The notes under the pieces were generated by a model that saw only the letters and a program-made list of their open reading frames with translations, made no database searches and was not told the DNA's origin. From Stictocephala bisonia (lineage: Eukaryota > Arthropoda > Insecta > Hemiptera > Membracidae): 64,000 bases of DNA. Of the stretch, positions 11,010 through 22,383 are shown piece by piece. The stretch lies in contig JAQJVL010000252.1 in assembly GCA_035578905.1 (NCBI GenBank), positions 262,001 to 326,000 of the forward strand. Reading direction: 5' to 3'. Each line of letters opens with the position of its first letter. Position 1 is the stretch's first letter. The translations under genes were made by a program, and so were the position numbers.

Positions 11010-11515
11010 CACCTCCACTGAATCTAATTACACAAGACACCTGTCAACTCTTCCATATAATTAGAAATGCTCATTAAGTCTATAGACTGATATAAGTCCC
11101 GTAATTAATTACCTCAATCGAGCCTCATTACAAAAGACAGTTGTCATCTCTTATCCTTTACTAAAACTGCTGACGAACTCTTAAGATTAAAATCAGCCCC
11201 GTCCGCCGTCAATTACTTCAATTCCATATATTTACAAAATAAGCGTTTCAACCCTTCTATTTTACTCGAACTGCTGAGGAACTCTTTCGTCTGAAATCTG
11301 CCCACTCCGTCCATCAGCTCAATTGAATCTCATTACACAAGACACCTGTCAATCCTTCCATTTTAATGTACTGCTGAGGAACTCTTTCGTCTAATATATG
11401 CCCCCCCCCCCACCGTCCTCCACCTCAAATGAATCTCAATTCACAAAACTGATGATGAATTCTTGTGAATGAAATGAATTCCACCATCCACCAGTTCACT
11501 GAATATCCCATAAGA
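11010..11515 (+). repeat. Decayed ~103-bp tandem repeat, about five units
   Basis: Five divergent units start near 11010, 11120, 11217, 11319 and 11425. Recurring landmarks are CTCATTACACAAGACACCTG, CTGCTGAGGAACTCTTTCGT, and CCGTCC followed by TCAATT. A C10 run lies in unit four (11402-11411). Divergence shows an old array, in contrast to the homogeneous 43-bp array next to it. Confidence 0.75.
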
Positions 11516-12094
11516 TACTCATAAATATTTTCAGTTTGATTGTTTTAAACCGTTTAAAAATATAGCTGATTAGTATTTAAACTGTACAATAAAAATGCGT
11601 TGTTTTACCGGTACAAATTACTTTTTAAAATAGTGAAGTATAAATTAAAAAATATCAATATTTACTACTCCAAAATACAATACCCTATATACAGTAGGTA
11701 CCTCCTTTACATGACTAAAAGAAAGATGAATAAATGCTGATTACTACCTTAAAAAATAGCGCAATGATTAAAAAAATAAATACATTAAATATAACGTTAT
11801 TAATCGTATTTTGAGTCAAAATAGAAACAACTGTATCATTACCAAAAATGAAAAAGGGAATAAAATTGTTATACGCAAAACAATTACAATTTAACAAGTA
11901 CGAAAACAACAGTCTAAATAAAGCAGACGAATATTCTCTTTATCATTAATTTTTTTAATTTCGTATATATTCCTCTTAGAGATTGTAGTTTTTAATATAG
12001 TATTCTGGTCATATTAAATACCATAGATTGATTTTTCCTTTAAAAGTTTTCCACTTAAAATAAAAGTTTTCCACTTAAAATAAAAGTTTTTAAA
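11516..12094. other. AT-rich sequence, no gene seen
   Basis: The only structure noted is a direct duplication of a ~20-bp word (AAAAGTTTTCCACTTAAAAT) around 12043-12085. Confidence 0.55.
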
Positions 12095-12480
12095 TGTTAC
12101 AGATGAAACAAACACTCCAGTTTTCAATTTTGTTAGGCCTATCAACAAAGTTACCATCTTTAGAAGCATAATATAAATTAAAATTGTTTAATTTTTTTAT
12201 TGATTTGTAAATACACATGGTAAAATAAAAATAAAACATATGGAATAATTTAAATAAGAAATAAAAACATTTTATATATTTATATTTATTTATTTATTAT
12301 TTTCGTATTTAAATTATTCCATATGTTTCATTTTTATTTTACCAAGTGTTTTTAAAAATAATCAAAAATGTAAACAATATTAATTTAGTTTATGTTTCTG
12401 AAGATGGTAACTTTGTTACCGATAGGCCAAACAAAATTAAAAACTATTTACTGCAGTGTTTGTATCATCTATAACATTTA
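12095..12480. repeat. Long inverted repeat with Penelope-type 3' motif
   Basis: Arms of about 160-175 bp (12095-12256 and 12307-12480) are inverted copies. The inner 37 bp are nearly perfect (GGTAAAATAAAAATAAAACA and so on). The right arm reads CTGAAGA (12398-12404), a perfect 6-bp stem GGTAAC/GTTACC (12406-12411 with 12415-12420) and GATA. That has the layout of the hammerhead-like 3' motif of Penelope-like elements with core changes. The left arm holds a more damaged copy. This is likely two Penelope-type ends joined tail to tail. Confidence 0.7.
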
Positions 12481-12902
12481 ATTATAAATCCAGTAAGAAA
12501 AGAGTATGAAGAATGATACATATTTTTGTTTGATTTTTATCTGGACATAAATAAGAGATATATGTACCTTCAAAATTAAAAACTAAAAAATGAAGAATAT
12601 TCTAGGTGTATAAAAGATCTTCAGATTTATGGTGAGATTCTCTTATGAGAGTTACTTGAACCTGTCACCATCAGCTGCACGAAGCTCCTTGTACTCGAAC
12701 AGCTGTAATATATATTCTCTTTCAAATACTTTAACGTGTAAATTTAACTGTAAGATTACCTTAATTCCATTTTTTAAAGCATAAAACCAATTAAAAATAT
12801 TTTTGGTATTACGCTTCGGTCTAAATGCTAGGCGTACAAACATATCTTTGAAAGTGTTCAGTATTTATATGAATGTGTGTTATACAAGTACGGACATTGG
12901 TA
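12481..12902. other. AT-rich sequence, no gene seen
   Basis: The 63-codon minus frame at 12652-12843 overlaps a plus frame and has no recognisable motif. Confidence 0.5.
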
Positions 12903-13106
12903 TGTGGCCACATAACAATCACTATTCTGTCTTAAGGAAATGTTCATTTGTGAATAGCCACTCACACATGGACATTCAAAAACATGTGAATGTCCATGTG
13001 TATACACAAGTCACAGTAACAATATAAGGCTTTGACTTGGACCACATGAGAGTGGCTATTCACAAATGGATATGTCCTTAGGACAGAATGGTGATTGTTA
13101 TGTGGA
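12903..13106. repeat. Nested fold-back (hairpin within hairpin)
   Basis: Outer arms of about 66 bp (12903-12969 and 13041-13106) are inverted at high identity; both contain CATTTGTGAATAGCCACTC in one orientation. In the loop lies a second, perfect 14-bp stem, ACACATGGACATTC/GAATGTCCATGTGT (12964-12977 and 12988-13001), with a 10-nt loop. A small non-autonomous fold-back element or a stable hairpin transcript could give this. No target duplication was found. Confidence 0.75.
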
Positions 13107-13267
13107 CAAAGTGAGTGGCCCCTGACAAGTGGACAGGCTACAAATCGCCACCCCTACCGACACCTGGGTCTTTGCGATTAGTTTAACTCCAACGAAGAAC
13201 TGAATAGAATTGGAGTTTTCAAAAAGTTTCAAAATAATTTACAACTTCTTTGAATTTTGGATCTTTT
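13107..13267. other. Spacer
   Basis: No feature recognised. Includes CACCCCTACCGACACCTGGG at 13149-13168. Confidence 0.4.
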
Positions 13268-13420
13268 CAGAACTTAGGTTAACCTAACACAACTAAACCT
13301 AACATAACATATCTAAACATAACATAACAAAACGTAACATAACCAAACCTAACATAACGTAAACAAACCTAATATAACCTGGCCAAAGTAGTGGTAGTGA
13401 ATTAACGGAAAAGGTACGAA
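13268..13420. repeat. AACCTAACATAAC low-complexity tract plus half-MITE
   Basis: 13268-13380 is a run of AACCTAAC/ATAACATAAC words, a common insect low-complexity sequence. At 13386-13415 AGTGGTAGTGAATTAACGGA matches one terminal arm of the small inverted-repeat element at 43919-44030; the partner arm is not present. Confidence 0.6.
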
Positions 13421-15176
13421 TTTTAATTTTAATCTACCTGTGTATGTTATCATGAATATGATTACTGTACTTAAGTATAGGGTGGTTATCATTTTTATTC
13501 CCATTACTATTCTCTATAGTAAACAATATGAACAGTAAATATTTTGAATTTATAATAAATTAATATTATTCTTATTACAATCAATTAATTATGGTGTATT
13601 GTTATTGTATTTCATATATTTATACACCAATAGATGCTTCGTATGCTTAAAATAAGTCTTTTATATTTTTTCCTCACCAATTTTCACGTGTTGCAATGTC
13701 CCTTACGTATCACTTACGTATCTAAACTTATGTATCACACATCCTAATCACTCCTAAATAACTACAGCACTTGTGTCCAATAACGTGAGTAAACTTACTA
13801 ACTAATGTATAATGTAACTTAAACATATGTTATGTTTAGTTCGATAAAACGTTATAATTAATAAGCGATAATGTTTGTTTTCAATACCGAAAATATAGAT
13901 TGGTAATTGTAAATATGTATGTAAAATGTAAAAAAAAGTAAATTATAAAAAAACAAATCTAAAAAACTCCTTTACAAAGATCTTTCATTTAAAAAAAATC
14001 TATACGTACGTAAAATAACGAGTTAAATACTTCGTTGATTCAGGATTTTAAGTTTTAGTCTTTATATGATTATTTGTTCAAACTATAAAATACACAATAA
14101 CATTTCAATTTGATGTTTTAACTTTAATTTCCTAACTATTCTAAAACTTACTTTATAACTAAATATTTTGTACCCTTTCAGGTATATCTCCAAAACTTAC
14201 CAATCACTGGAATTTGCAAATCACAAAGTATACCTTCTTAAAAAATTAATTATTTAATTAGGGGCTGAAAATTTGTATCTCCAATATCTATGATACTCAA
14301 TGCTATCATATTAAACTATATTTAACTATCTCCAATTTTTACGAAATCATTTCTATGTACTCTATTGACATGATAAATATATTATTAAACAACATAATTT
14401 GCTATAAGAAATCTAACATGTTTTTAACACGCCAATTCAAGTTAAAAGCTCTTAACGAAAGCTGAATAGAACACTGGATTAAAGTTTGAACACAAAGCGG
14501 GGATTTGAGGGTTCATCTGCATGCAAATGTAGGTCCCCCTCTACCCATAAAAGTCTCCCTTCACCATGTATTTTGACTCACTTGAATTGATTAGACTAAA
14601 TCATATTTCCATTTCACTTTCGAATTGAATATCTATCAAAGAAGTTTATATTAGCCATTTCCTAACGAAATTAAGTTGTACTGTAATATTGAAAGCATCT
14701 TTCTTTTTTTGTTGAATAAAATTTTTGAATGTTGAATAAAAATGTTTTTGAATAAAATTGTAAGTATCCATGTAAGTAATAAATGTGTTATGAGAAAATA
14801 TCTAAAAACTTTCTTTATGGAGATATGGCTGTCCAAAGTGACTAATTTGTTCTTTATGGTGCATAACATTAATGAGTTATACGAGCCCATGAATAGTAAA
14901 ATATATCACCCATTCAAACCGTGTGATATATTTTATTAAAATTTTGGGAATATAGTTAACAATAGGTACAAACCAACAACCTAATGTCTAGTAAATCTAA
15001 AAAAGAAATAATTTTTTTAAGTGTTACCAATTATTATTTTATAAATGATACTTGTTCAAATTTTGAATTGAAATTCGTACAATCATCGTTGACTTACTAG
15101 TATATCATTAATATACTCGTATAAAATTCATTGCTAGAGTTTCTTAAGGATGGAGGTATCCTTCTGTCAAATTTGT
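13421..15176. other. AT-rich sequence, no gene seen
   Basis: No coding region or known repeat is recognised. Two overlapping opposed open frames at 14651-14939 have no motif and are not supported. Confidence 0.55.
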
Positions 15177-15220
15177 GGGGTGGGGCAGGTGGGGGCTATG
15201 AGGGGGAGAGAGGGAAGGGG
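15177..15220 (+). other. Isolated G-rich tract, G-quadruplex motif
   Basis: GGGGTGGGG followed by CAGGT, GGGGG, CTATGA and GGGGG gives four runs of four or more G with loops of 1, 5 and 6 bases. It is not part of the 36-bp minisatellite. Confidence 0.7.
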
Positions 15221-15881
15221 AACACAGTGATTGTTCGTTAGTGAGTCAGGATCTTTATTACTTTTAGCGGCAGATGCGATAAAATCTATAACTAAATTTG
15301 TTAGAATGCCAAACATGGGCCCCTGGATGAACACTAATACCAGTTTAGTGTTGTTGTATAATGCATGAACTGTGTTCAATAATATTTTTTAAAAATAGGA
15401 GTTTCTTCTAATTATTTTTACATAAGCCAATTTAAATTAAAACACACGAGTTATTTATCCGAAATTTGCGATGTTCCAAGCTATTGTTAAATACTCTAGC
15501 TGAATAGTTTTTATCGTAAAACATTTTGTTAATTTTCTTGGATATATAAATTGTTGATTTGTTTGAACATATTAAAATAAACGTAACAATATGTAAAATA
15601 TCTATAGATGCAAGTGATTTATTTGTCAAAATACACTGACCCATGTAGAGGAGAAGAGAAGGGAGGGGGCATCCAATGGTCTCCACTCTTCTCGGACGTG
15701 CTGATAGTTAACAAAGCCACTTTAACGGGGTGGTCACTATCTCTAATGAACGTCCCCGTTATTGTAATCTTTTATTTCTATATTATTTTATATAAATAAG
15801 TTGTTTAATGAAACTGTTTAGTTAATTTACCCATTGGAGATAAAAATTTACTATCTATAGTTAGTTGTGTTGCTTTTTGCT

Positions 15882-15887
<6 letters not shown>
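15221..15887. other. Sequence without recognisable gene
   Basis: Mostly AT-rich, with a purine-rich stretch at 15648-15670. No gene supported. Confidence 0.5.
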
Positions 15888-15973
<86 letters not shown>

Positions 15974-15996
15974 CGCGCGTGTGCGTGCGTGTTTGG
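15888..15996. repeat. (GT)n microsatellite with GC-rich end
   Basis: About 36 GT dinucleotides followed by GCGCGCGTGTGCGCGCGTGT. Alternating purine-pyrimidine DNA of this kind can adopt Z-form. It leads straight into the next minisatellite array. Confidence 0.95.
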
Positions 15997-15999
15997 GTG

Positions 16000-16238
16000 G
16001 GTGGGTGGGTGTGATATTGACCCACTAGCCCAGCCATACACGCACTGTGATATTGACCCACCCGCCCACCCATACACGCACTGTAATATTGACCCACCCG
16101 CCCACCCATACACGCACTGTGATATTGACCCACCCGCCCATCCATACACGCACTGTAATATTGACCCACCAGCCCACCCATACACGCACTGTAATATTGA
16201 CCCACCCGCCAACCCATACACGCACTGTGATATTGATA
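16000..16238 (-). repeat. 36-bp G-quadruplex minisatellite, array 5
   Basis: Six units with TGATATTGACCCACCCGCCC and CATACACGCACTG, C-rich on +, G4 motif on the minus strand. The same family as the arrays at 6-9 kb, 7 kb away. Confidence 0.92.
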
Positions 16239-16429
16239 TTGTGTGACTGTGTGACATGATAACTTTTCTTTTACATGGTAAAGGTTTATCAGTTTATTAC
16301 CACTCAACAAAATAAAAACAGTTATAATAAGTTATAAATATTTACGATACGTATAACCTATTTTGTGTATGTATGAATTAAAAAATATTTTTTGTAACGA
16401 GTCATATTGTATTTATAGATTATTAAACA

Positions 16430-17290
16430 CACCTTTAAATGAAGAACATTTTGAAAAAGAACTTTCCTATATAATAAAAATTACAATGTTTACAATGGAT
16501 ATGATCCTATATTAGTTGATAATATATTAAAAAAGTCTGTTAAGAAACAATTTAAAAAAATCAAGAACTAAATTAAAAGAAATAAAAAATAGAGAAGATA
16601 ATTATTGGGAAAGTTTTACATTTAACAAAAATGTATCAAGAACTATTTAACACTAATTCAAGAAAAGTTCAAATATCAAACCTTCATTTAAAACTAAAAG
16701 CAAATTAAAAATAAACTGAATAACCCTAAACACAAAATAAAAATGAAAATCTATCAGGAATGTATGAAATTAACTGTGATAGTTGTGAAGAAAAATACAT
16801 AGGACAGACCAAAAGTAATTTAAAAATAAAATTCAAAGAACATTTTTCGAACATTAAATTTAACAGAGAAGGAACGCCAGCAGTTGCTAGACATTGTTTG
16901 ACAACAAATTATAATATCAGCCAAGAAAATTAAAAAAATAGTAAAGTCGATTGTATCTTATAAATACTTAAATGCCAGGAAAAAATATAATTTTATAAAC
17001 AAAAGTAATTCATCTCTAATGAATAATGAAAATAGGCATATTCAAATTTCTCGTTTATTATCAACTTATATTATCAAAAATTATACACTCTAATATACTA
17101 TTTATTATTTACAAAATATTTATACTAATATTATTTAAATTATTTACATCTGTTTTTAACTAATTATTGTCTAGTTTGTTTACAAATAAATAAAGTCGTG
17201 TTGCCTGATGATGTCTGAATAATTGTTGGCGAAAGGCCTATTTAAAATAAAAATTTATTGGTTTTTGAAAATTTAATAATATGAATATAA
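16430..17290 (+). mobile_element. Penelope-like retroelement, decayed 3' half with GIY-YIG domain
   Basis: A remnant of a Penelope-like element, a retroelement class encoding reverse transcriptase fused to a GIY-YIG endonuclease. Around 16440-16560 decayed frames read EEHFEKEL and NGYDPI, resembling the end of the reverse-transcriptase region. From 16751 to the stop at 16931-16933 an open 60-codon stretch reads LSGMYEINCDSC, then EKYIGQTKSNLK and EHFSNIKF. This is the GIY-YIG signature with the CxxC pair and later His residues usual in this class. Downstream lies CTGATGA (17205-17211), a weak stem and GAAA (17231-17234), the hammerhead-like 3' motif. Multiple stops upstream mean it cannot be active. 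Confidence 0.82.
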
Positions 17291-18536
17291 ATTCCAAGCT
17301 ATTTCATTTTCTCAATAGCATTATGTATTTATTATTTGCATTTCCTTGAATTAGAGATGTTTTTAAGTTCAACATTCTAAATACGCTTAGACTTTAAACT
17401 GTTTGGATGAAACTTGCCACGTGTACGATTCCCTGAGTATATAAAAAAACAAACAATTATGATAATTGTTAACAATTATTTTTGTTACATTTTAGCTATG
17501 GAAGTAAAACTAGGTGATTAGTATATCGAAATACTGAGCACAAAGTCAGTTTTAAAACATTAAATTTAGAAAGTTGTCAATACGTAGCAAGTGCACATTT
17601 TTTGACGAAAGAAATATTGATGATTTTACAACTCCTATTTTATAAGACTAGTAATTATTGCCCATGATTTTCAAGGACATTTTCTTTTAGTTCATGAAAT
17701 GGCTACGTTTCTTAAATGTTTCTTTATAACTTTTAGATTAATTTAAGGAAATTTAAGGGTGAAATATACCTCATTAAGAAATTACGCAATTATTTCCGGG
17801 GAATAAAGCTTGCCAGAACTGCTAAGTAGTTAAAGTAATACTAGTGGTACGGCAAACTTGCTAAAACAAACTTGCTCCATCAAGTTGGCTAAAACAATTA
17901 ATTATTTTTGTTCTACATGTAATTGAATTTGATACAATATAACAAGGTTTTATTGGTCTAAACCAAACTCAGATTCTTTCAAGACTTTTTATAAACTTCT
18001 GCACAATCACCGAACCAATGTAGGAAACATTATTTAGCAAATATGTTTATATGCCTTAGATTCTCCATAGAGTTTTAGTGTATTGTAATACCCATAATAG
18101 ATTTTTAAGTCAGTGTTACAGCCTCTATAAGTAAATAGTTCTTTTTCAATTTCTGAGTTTTCTGCTTATACTATCTGAGTTTTATTTAGAAAAATATTAT
18201 GCCAGTGTCGAAAGACTAAATAAAACTTTATTAATTAGGCTAAACAAAAACGCTGGGTTAATTACACATTTTGTTTTATTATCTGACAGTTTTATGTTAT
18301 ATTTTATTTAGGTTATCTGGAAAATTTTTCAATTCTGGCAATGTTCAATCCTGGGTCGGACTTTTTTTATTTATAGCAGTGTCTGGCAAGGATATTTAAA
18401 AATCGATATCCTACCTCACCTCTAAATCTCGTAGCACTTCATAAAATTGGTCAGCATCGTATTTGGGTACTCAGATCGATCCCAATCAGTCATAACAAAT
18501 TTTAAAAGGAATCAGGTGATAGCCAACGGCTGTTCA
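17291..18536. other. AT-rich sequence, no gene seen
   Basis: No gene or known repeat recognised. Confidence 0.55.
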
Positions 18537-19182
18537 TTACCACTGTACGTGTATGGGTGGGTGGGTCATTACCACTGTAAGTGTATGGGTGGGTGGGTGG
18601 GTCATTACTACTGTACGTGTATGGATGGGTGTGTGAGTGTGTCATCACCACTGTACGTGTATGTGTGTGGGTGGGCCATTACCACTGTACGTGTGTGGGT
18701 GGGTGGGTCATTACTACTGTACGTGTATGGGTGGGTGGGTCATTACTACTGTACGTGTATGGGTGGGTGAGTCATCACCAATGTACGTGTATGGGTGGGT
18801 GGGTCATCACCACTGTACGTGTATGGGTGGGTGGGTGGTTCATTACCACTGTACGTGTATGGGTGGGTGGGTCATTACCACTGTACGTGTATGGGTAGGT
18901 GGGTAATCACCACTGTACGTGTATGGGTGAGTGGGTGGTTCATTACCACTGTACGAGTATGGGTGGGTGGGTCATTACCACTGTAAGTGTATGGGTGGGT
19001 GGGTGGGTCATTACCACTTTTCGTGTATGGGTGGGTGGGTCACCACCAATGTATGTGTATTTCACCACCACTGTACGTGTATGGGTGGGTGGGTGGGTCA
19101 TTACCACTGTAAGTGTATGGGTGGGTCATCACCACTGTGCGTGTATGGGTGGGTGGGTCATCACTACTGTAAGTGTATATGT
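18537..19182 (+). repeat. 32/36-bp minisatellite, array 6
   Basis: About 20 units of the same family, G-rich on +, with CATTACCACTGTACGTGTAT in place of AATACCACT. Many units are 32 bp and have only three G-tracts (GGGTGGGTGGG); the 36-bp units keep four. The array therefore mixes G4-competent and G4-incomplete units. Overlapping open frames on + are artefacts. Confidence 0.9.
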
Positions 19183-19274
19183 AATAAATTCATTAACTAC
19201 AATGTGTGAAAGTAGGGTATATAGTAATAGTCATTGGGTGAAGAATTATAGAAACTTTATAATTTGGCATTAAT

Positions 19275-19375
19275 TTGTAACGATGACTAATTTCGCTCAT
19301 CAACACTTATCACACTCATTAGAAACTTATCTTCACTATATCTTGACGATCAATGTCTTACGAATACATAAATAA
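19275..19375 (+). mobile_element. SINE family 1, 3'-end fragment
   Basis: TAACGATGACTAATTTCGCT, then CACACTCATTAG and GACGATCAATGTCTTACG resemble the 3' end of the full-length copy at 42207-42625, followed by an AAATAAATAA tail. Confidence 0.6.
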
Positions 19376-19507
19376 ATAACATATACATTATAATAAAACG
19401 ATTTTCTCAGTTCGTTATTATTGAAATAAAATTTCAGTGCTTCTCTGATTAAATATGACGAAACAGTCCACTTGTTTCACTCTCATTGAAATGCATCAGT
19501 AGTTTTA

Positions 19508-19860
19508 GGACATCCAAACACATATACAGTGGTATTGACCCTCCAACCCACATATACAAATACGGTGATATTGACCCTTCTATTTACTCACACACATATA
19601 AGATAGTATTGACCCTCCTATCCACATATACAAATACGGTGATATTGACTCTTCTATTTACTCAAACACATATAAGGTAGTATTGACCCTCCTATCCACA
19701 TATACAAATACGGTGAAGACCCTTCTATTTACTCACACACATATTAGGTAGTATTGACCCTCCCACCCATCTATACAAATACAATGCTATTGACCCTTCT
19801 TTTTACTCACACTACGGTAGTGTTTACTCTCCCGCCCACCCACACACACGTCATGTTGAC
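19508..19860 (-). repeat. Diverged minisatellite, 72-bp dimers, array 7
   Basis: Two alternating diverged unit types form dimers of about 71-72 bp: one with GTATTGACCCTCCTATCCAC, one with GATATTGACCCTTCTATTTA. G-tracts are mostly lost; only the last unit keeps CCCGCCCACCC. This looks like an aged branch of the 36-bp family. Confidence 0.8.
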
Positions 19861-19953
19861 CCTACCATTTGTCTATAAATGCGACAGACCGTCACAAACA
19901 CTTGGTTACCAATATCGTTGAATATTTTAATATAAGTCTTATATACTACAATA

Positions 19954-20393
19954 CAGGGTGGAAAAAAATATGGAAACGCTTTCACAACTTTTGTATGACT
20001 TCACTTGTAAAAATTAAATCTTGTACATGGTCACGGTTAAAAAGAACATACTTTTTGACACCATAGTGACATTTCGTCAATTCGGGGAGACGGCCCACGA
20101 GGAGTTGTACGAAAATCTTCAGTGTAAGTCGAGTTTGGTATCAAATGAAAGGCCTATTCAAGAAAAAATAATTGCCTCAAACTGGATTTCGAAAGGTTTA
20201 TCTTTTTTAGAGTAGCGGCTATTTCAATTTGAAAGTAACTAATTTGAACAAATCCACTATTTAAAGGTTTCAAGTAAATTATTCTGATAAAAAATTATAC
20301 TTTATTGACGAAAATAATATTAAAAAAACTATAAAATTATCTATGGAAAAAATAACAATATTGTGAAAGCATTTCTATATATTTTCCACCCTG
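19954..20393 (+). mobile_element. MITE family 1, copy 1 (440 bp)
   Basis: Starts CAGGGTGGAAAAAAATATGG and ends with the inverted copy TATATATTTTCCACCCTG, flanked by TA on both sides (19952-19953 and 20394-20395). The terminal inverted repeats reach about 35 bp, through CGCTTTCACAA. TA target duplications suggest mobilisation by a Tc1/mariner-type transposase. No coding capacity. Two relatives lie at 40863-41343 and 42951-43408. Confidence 0.9.
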
Positions 20394-20395
20394 TA

Positions 20396-20799
20396 TACAA
20401 TTATATTCCGAGGATTTAAATTTTATAAGGGATGGTTACGTGTTCTCTAAATAAATGCACAACTAACAGAAATATTTATGTAGCTTACAGCTTCTGTATG
20501 TACGAAAATACAGAGCAATAAAAAACACAAGGCAGATAATGTTTTAGTAAACATTGTGAGGCTTAAAATGAAAGACGATAAATAATGAAGCCTTCTTATA
20601 TCCAAGGTAGCCAGGGACATTTATCACAAACAGACAGGTCCCATTTATTTTTGATAGATTTAAAGCTCCTTGTGTATGTCATACTCCCTACAAAACATAC
20701 AACATAAAGTTGTTTACAGTTTTCATAAACATTACAGTTGGGTATCATTTGTTAGTTTATTGGTTCATTGCTACACAGTGTTCATAAAGCACTGTTATA
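20396..20799. other. Spacer between two MITEs
   Basis: No feature recognised. Confidence 0.45.
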
Positions 20800-21173
20800 C
20801 AGGGTGTTTAATTTAAAACGCATCACATGATTTGAAATGAAAATGACAGACAAAATATTTATCTATAACACATTTTATTGTTATTAACATTTATTACTAC
20901 TATTTACATTATTTTAATGACATTTTTGTTTAAGTTTGGTGTTTAAATAAACCAAAATTATCATTTGTACAACATTCTGCCCTCTTTAGTAAATTTCTGG
21001 TTACCTTTTTCAAAATAGCTCTTGTTATTCTATTCTACTTATTAAATTAAATCAGCTTTAATAAACCCAAGGAGGAAGAATAATCAGGGCTACCAACCTA
21101 TGAACTTGTAACTACCCTAAACCTTAAATTTTTGTAGTTGTAAATAGGGTTGCGTTTTAAAAGGAAACCCCTG
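20800..21173 (+). mobile_element. MITE family 2, copy 1 (374 bp)
   Basis: Starts CAGGGTGTTTAATTTAAAAC and ends with the inverse (GTTTTAAAAGGAAACCCCTG), flanked by TA (20798-20799 and 21174-21175). It shares its whole length with 59286-59699. Non-coding; probably moved by a Tc1/mariner-type enzyme. Confidence 0.88.
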
Positions 21174-21175
21174 TA

Positions 21176-21572
21176 CTTATGTGACAAACACTATATCTGT
21201 TAAAATAAAATAGAACGTTATCTAATTCAATTCCTTTGAGAAGAAATGATTGTCTAACATGAAAATGAGAGGCAGCACGAAAGAGATAACATTAATGAGA
21301 TTATATGTATTTTCAAGGATGTTATATATAAATTTCTTATGAATCTAATATTTCGGTACATAAGATAGGCATAAGAGGCTTTGACAGAGTAATTTAAGCC
21401 CGTTTCCCTAAATTACCTTCAATGACTTGGAGTGAAATGTTCCTTATCATAGCTAATTGAAATTGTTGTTATTAAATTGGATAAATCAGAGATGAAGTGG
21501 TTAAACCTGTTTGAGGTTAATTTATTATTTAATACAGGTATATATATATGTATTTTGTTACCGTCAGTGAGT
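21176..21572. other. AT-rich sequence, no gene seen
   Basis: No gene or known repeat recognised; a short TATATATA run at 21540-21550. Confidence 0.45.
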
Positions 21573-22383
21573 CACGAGAGGTTCTCTGAAATTCATACCT
21601 CTGTGATACTGATGGTACTGATTTCCATCGAAACAGCACAAGTCATGTAGTGTACATACCATCACAACTGAACACTACGACAGTAATAAATCTCTACATT
21701 TTTCTAATTCTCTTACATAATAGGCTTCACATATCTGAGTTCACTTGCAGAGAAGAAATTCACATTCATAACACTAGAGATAGGGTCAACATTGTTATTC
21801 CATAACACAGACTCTCAAAAACAGGGAATTCTTTCAAAACTAATTGTGTACAATTTTTCAATAAACTTCCTTCTGAAGCTGGAGAGGTTCCTTTCAGTAA
21901 ATTCAAATCCACGATAAGCAATTTGCTGTTGAAAACACGTTTTTATCCCGTTAAAGCATTTTTGTATAGCCCAGTTGATATTCAGTTCTGAACATAGAGG
22001 TCCATGATTTAAAATGTTTTAGATTTCCTGTATTAAAATTAATTACTTTAACTAAGGGAAATTACTAGTAGGTTTCGAAAATATATTGGTAAATCTCAGA
22101 CAGTAACAGACAAATGCTGTCTTGCAATATATTTAAGTGTTCTTAGTATCAGTGTGGTACAATAATTAATATAATTAAGTTTATCTTCATAGGCCTACTG
22201 AGTCTTGTTTACAGTTGTATGAATTGAAGTTTTCTATTTTTCTGAACAAAAATCAATGGAAATAAAACATTCTTGATTTATATCATGATTAGTAATTACA
22301 ACAGACACATTACATGACTTGTGTTGTTTCAATGGAAATCAGCGCCTTCAATATCACAGAGGCATAAAGGTCAGAGGCCTTCT
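21573..22383. repeat. 811-bp unit bounded by ~85-bp inverted repeats
   Basis: 21573-21657 and 22298-22383 are inverted copies: CCTCTGTGATACTGATGG and CTGATTTCCATCGAAACAGC on the left, with matching complement on the right, over about 85 bp. The terminal motif reads GATGG, short loop, CCATCGAAAC, similar in layout to the Penelope-type 3' motif. Between the arms lies the end of a LINE-like coding region. It may be a composite of retroelement ends rather than a DNA transposon. No target duplication was found. Confidence 0.65.
21707..21991 (+). pseudogene. LINE-type C-terminal ORF fragment
   Basis: Translation from 21707 gives 94 codons to TGA at 21989, with one internal TAA (after NIVIP). It reads HNTRDRVNIVIP, then TGNSFKTNCVQFFNKLPSE, then FSKFKSTISNLLLK and FYPVKAFLY. 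The N-T-R-x-R box, the FNKLP box and the final FK-x-L-x-x-LL stretch are typical of the region after the reverse-transcriptase palm in Jockey/CR1-like non-LTR retrotransposons. The 5' part is missing. Confidence 0.72.

Noticed and set aside
13268..13380. Interstitial telomere repeat (TTAGG)n
   Set aside because: The AACCTAACATAAC words are irregular and never form perfect CCTAA pentamer runs.
15887..16246. Frames of Cys-Val or His-Thr repeats
   Set aside because: They are translations of the (GT)n microsatellite and the adjoining minisatellite.
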